From contig CADCFN010000002.1 in NCBI GenBank assembly GCA_902800715.1, forward strand, positions 248,001 through 312,000: 64,000 nucleotides of DNA, read 5' to 3'. Position numbers and translations under genes: made by a program. Below the pieces are notes generated by a model. It was not told where the DNA came from. It did not search any database and was given only the letters and a program-made list of their open reading frames with translations. This DNA comes from an uncultured Bacteroidales bacterium. GTDB lineage: Bacteria; Bacteroidota; Bacteroidia; Bacteroidales; Muribaculaceae. The first letter of the stretch is position 1, and every line of letters starts with the position of its first letter. Of the stretch, positions 61,617 to 64,000 are shown one piece after another.

Positions 61617-62522
61617 ATGCTTCATTATCTGATTGGGCCGGCTGTGGGTGCAGTAATCGGCTACTTTACCAATGATGTCGCCATCAGGATGCTCTTCAAG
61701 CCTCACCAGGCCAAATACTTCATGGGCATCCATATCCCGTTTACTCCTGGCATTATCCCTAAGGAAAAAGTACGCATTGCTTCTTCTATCGGAAAAGCTG
61801 TCAGCGAGAATCTCATGAACCGTGAGGTGCTGGAGAAAAGTCTGCTCAGCGATGAGATGCTGGAGAAAATGAACGATGCCATCGACGAGTTTGTCGCTAC
61901 CCAACGCAACAACAACGAGACCATTGAGCAATTTGCCAGCCATTATCTGTCGGCCGAGGATATCGCTGCCATGCGCGAGAACACCAGCACAAGCATCGTT
62001 AAAATGATTGCCGATAAACTGCAGGACAGCCAATTGGGTGAGAATATTGCCCACATGGCTACCGAGCATGTGATGGAGAAAACGCGCAAGAGCGTTGCAG
62101 GACGATTTGGCGCCGACATGCTGCTGCAGCCCATTGCCCAACTTGTCGAAGGCATTCTAGCTAAGCACATCAACGAAATCCTGTCGAACAACTCTCAGCA
62201 AATGGTTGAGAATCTGGTTGCCAACGAATCCCAAGAACTGATGAACATGACTATGAGTAAGCTCATCAACGGGCATGACGAGCAGGTGGCACAAATCAAG
62301 AAAGGCATCTTCAATGCCTATCGCGTCATTATCACTGAACATCTGCCACGCATCCTTCAGGACATCGACATCAGCGCCATTATCGAACAACGTATCAATG
62401 AAATGGACATGGATGAGGCCGAAGCCATCATCTTCGATGTCATGAAAAAAGAACTCCGCGCCATCGTGTGGCTCGGAGCTCTGTTGGGAAGCATCATGGG
62501 CACTATCAATGCCCTGATTTAA
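61617..62522 (+). CDS. DUF445 family membrane-anchored protein
   Basis: 301 residues. N-terminal hydrophobic segment (LIGPAVGAVIGYFTNDVAIRML), the conserved FTPGIIPKEKVRIASSIGKAV typical of DUF445/YheB, a long alpha-helical middle, and a C-terminal hydrophobic helix (VWLGALLGSIMGTINALI). Both ends sit in the membrane with a soluble helical part between. Function unknown. Convergent with korB (13 bp apart). Confidence 0.88.
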   Translation: MLHYLIGPAVGAVIGYFTNDVAIRMLFKPHQAKYFMGIHIPFTPGIIPKEKVRIASSIGKAVSENLMNREVLEKSLLSDEMLEKMNDAIDEFVATQRNNNETIEQFASHYLSAEDIAAMRENTSTSIVKMIADKLQDSQLGENIAHMATEHVMEKTRKSVAGRFGADMLLQPIAQLVEGILAKHINEILSNNSQQMVENLVANESQELMNMTMSKLINGHDEQVAQIKKGIFNAYRVIITEHLPRILQDIDISAIIEQRINEMDMDEAEAIIFDVMKKELRAIVWLGALLGSIMGTINALI

Positions 62523-62535
62523 AAATCATCGGCTA

Positions 62536-63567
62536 TTATTCAACTTGCCATGTGTCGCCTGACCTGATAACATCGTCCAGGCACGTGAAACCGTGCATAG
62601 CCTTAGCTTGCTCAACCTGCTCGGCTAAAGCCGTCTCGTAGGTGGGAGCTTCTACCGCACGGATGACACCCAATGCCACGGGCAGGTCGGTGCCGTCCAT
62701 CATAGCCAGCATCTGGTGCAAGAAGAAGCTCTGGCAGTGGGCGTCATGGATCAGCACGTCGTCGATGGTGTAGCCATCTTCACCGATAGTCACGGCTTTG
62801 AGGCCGAAACCGTCCTGTACAAGACCACGGTTCATGTCCTTACCGAAAATCATCTTCTCGCCATGTACGAGATGTATGGTGCGGTCAGCACGGTTCTCAC
62901 GGTCGGTGATGTAATTGTGGATGCCGTTGTTGAAAATCATGCAGTTCTGCAAAATCTCAACAACTGCACAGCCCTTGTGCTGTGCGGCAGCCATCATCAC
63001 CTCCTGGCTGATATCAAGAGCCACGTCAAGGCTGCGTGCAAAGAAAGTGCCGCGTGCGCCAAAGGTCAATTCAGCGGGGATGAAGGGATCCTCGGTCGTA
63101 CCGTAGGGCGAAGACTTGGACTTGAAGCCACGAGCGCTTGTGGGTGAGAACTGGCCCTTGGTCAGGCCATAGATACGGTTATTCAATAGCAACAGGTTGA
63201 CGTCGATATTGCGACGTACCTCATGGATGAAGTGATTACCACCGATGGCAAGGCAGTCACCATCGCCCGATACCTGCCAAACAGTCATGTCGGGGTTAGC
63301 GGCCTTGAAACCAGTTGCTACGGCACCGCCACGGCCATGAATGGTGTGGAATGCATAGGTGCGGGTGTAGTAAGGCAGACGCGAACTGCAACCGATACCT
63401 GAAATCACGGCAGTCTTCTCAGGGGCAATATTCAATTGTGCCATTGCCTTGAGCAGGACATTGAGCACGGCATGGTCACCGCAACCGGGGCACCAGCGCA
63501 CGGGCTGGTTGTTCTTGTAATCGAGAGGCTTGTGAGCCACGGGCTGATTATTCTCATTCTTTTCCAT
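62536..63567 (-). CDS. korB: 2-oxoacid:ferredoxin oxidoreductase, beta subunit
   Basis: 343 residues. TPP-binding subunit with WCPGCGDHAVLNVLL (about 26-40), GIGCSSRLPYYTRTYAFHTIHGRGGAVATG, and VSGDGDCLAIGGNH with NNRIYGLTKGQFSPTS (the GDG...NN thiamine motif). The CxxC near the N-terminus and its lone [4Fe-4S] arrangement match 2-oxoglutarate-type ferredoxin oxidoreductases. It oxidatively decarboxylates a 2-oxoacid (probably 2-oxoglutarate) to acyl-CoA with ferredoxin. Its ATG shares a base with the korA stop (TAATG). Confidence 0.92.
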   Translation of the reverse strand: MEKNENNQPVAHKPLDYKNNQPVRWCPGCGDHAVLNVLLKAMAQLNIAPEKTAVISGIGCSSRLPYYTRTYAFHTIHGRGGAVATGFKAANPDMTVWQVSGDGDCLAIGGNHFIHEVRRNIDVNLLLLNNRIYGLTKGQFSPTSARGFKSKSSPYGTTEDPFIPAELTFGARGTFFARSLDVALDISQEVMMAAAQHKGCAVVEILQNCMIFNNGIHNYITDRENRADRTIHLVHGEKMIFGKDMNRGLVQDGFGLKAVTIGEDGYTIDDVLIHDAHCQSFFLHQMLAMMDGTDLPVALGVIRAVEAPTYETALAEQVEQAKAMHGFTCLDDVIRSGDTWQVE

Positions 63568-64000
63568 TAGAATTCCTCCTCCATCATGATGTTTTTAACT
63601 CCGTCAACAATTTCCTGAACTAGGAACGGCTGTCCCTGTACCTTATTAATATGGCAGATGTTCAGGTTGGGCACCTTGCTCTGCAGGAAGCTGGCAAGTT
63701 GTCCGGTGTTCAACTCGGCTACAATCACCGTCTTGAAGCGGCTAAGCAACTCGGCGGTGTTCTTGGGCAACGGGTTGATGTAGCGGATGTGCGTCATTGC
63801 AATCCTGATACCCTCCTCATTCAAGCGGTTCACGGCATCCAGGATGTGACCATAAGTGCTGCCCCATCCCAAGATGATGGTGTCGGCACCGGTGTCGCCC
63901 TTGAGTTTGAGTTCGGGAATGTCGTTGGCTACATTGGCAATCTTCATGCGACGCGTCTCGACCATGTGTGCATGGTTGATGGGGTCGTTGCTGAGTACGC
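63567..64000 (-). CDS. korA: 2-oxoacid:ferredoxin oxidoreductase, alpha subunit (C-terminal part; truncated by window edge)
   Basis: The frame is open through base 64000 without a start; about 144 C-terminal residues are visible. An internal ATG at 63965 is not the start, since the preceding residues (LSNDPINHAH) match the family pattern before MVETRRMK. The visible part holds the alpha-subunit C-terminal domain (IILGWGSTYGHILDAVNRLN; MTHIRYINPLP; VIVAELNTGQLASFLQ). Partner of korB in the same enzyme; stop overlaps the korB start by one base. Confidence 0.9.
   Translation of the reverse strand, partial: VLSNDPINHAHMVETRRMKIANVANDIPELKLKGDTGADTIILGWGSTYGHILDAVNRLNEEGIRIAMTHIRYINPLPKNTAELLSRFKTVIVAELNTGQLASFLQSKVPNLNICHINKVQGQPFLVQEIVDGVKNIMMEEEF

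Noticed and set aside
1..64000. tRNA, rRNA or tmRNA genes
   Set aside because: None recognised by eye; a covariance search was not possible, so a divergent small RNA could have been missed.

Overview
The window reads as one contiguous piece of a Bacteroidales chromosome, most likely a gut commensal of the Muribaculaceae/Prevotellaceae type. The signs are: many intergenic regions carry the Bacteroidetes housekeeping promoter (TAnnTTTG at -7, often TTG/TTTG about 19-20 nt upstream); Shine-Dalgarno sequences are mostly weak; feoA is fused to feoB; there are OMP_b-brl_3/TonB-receptor-like outer membrane proteins with a C-terminal KYKGTGAG-type motif, secreted C10 (streptopain-type) proteases, and several secreted proteins ending in type I dockerin repeats. 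The family-level placement is inference. No tRNA, rRNA, CRISPR array, prophage or full insertion sequence was seen.

Layout. 0-8 kb: end of a secreted protein gene, trmN, a 226-bp MITE-like element with terminal inverted repeats and 8-bp direct repeats, the iron(II) uptake genes feoAB plus a small Cys-rich partner, then a leftward operon ADP-ribosylglycohydrolase / SpoU-type RNA methyltransferase / radA. 8-16 kb: a secreted transglutaminase-like protein translationally linked to hydE, then thioredoxin and dnaE. 16-25 kb: DUF5686 outer membrane protein, CYTH protein, LptF/G-type permease, ribBA, HD hydrolase and a secreted endonuclease I with dockerin; between these genes lies a repeated composite module containing TTTAGGG/TTTAGAG heptads. 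25-37 kb: a ClpC-type ATPase without its N-domain, prs, a two-gene exported unit (beta-propeller protein and a large Amidase_3-dockerin protein), lon, and an mtnN-luxS operon. 37-46 kb: two tandem C10 proteases, then small membrane protein / dxs / trkA / trkH.

46-58 kb is the most accessory-looking part: a MerR-GNAT-GNAT unit; a GNAT-zinc-ribbon fusion with an OM barrel gene; a zinc-ribbon/PNPOx fusion overlapping a CAT-like acyltransferase; and a leftward LiaF-like / OM barrel / S41 peptidase / BamE-like lipoprotein unit divergent from a membrane-embedded LytTR regulator that may control it. 58-64 kb: ftsK, a LolA-like carrier, a DUF445 membrane protein and korB-korA (korA runs off the right edge).

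Functional links visible from order: MtnN and LuxS form the two-step S-adenosylhomocysteine recycling/AI-2 route; TrkA and TrkH form one potassium uptake system; the FeoAB fusion and its Cys-rich partner form one Fe(II) transporter; KorA/KorB form a ferredoxin-dependent 2-oxoacid oxidoreductase. HydE implies an [FeFe]-hydrogenase or related cofactor pathway elsewhere in the genome.
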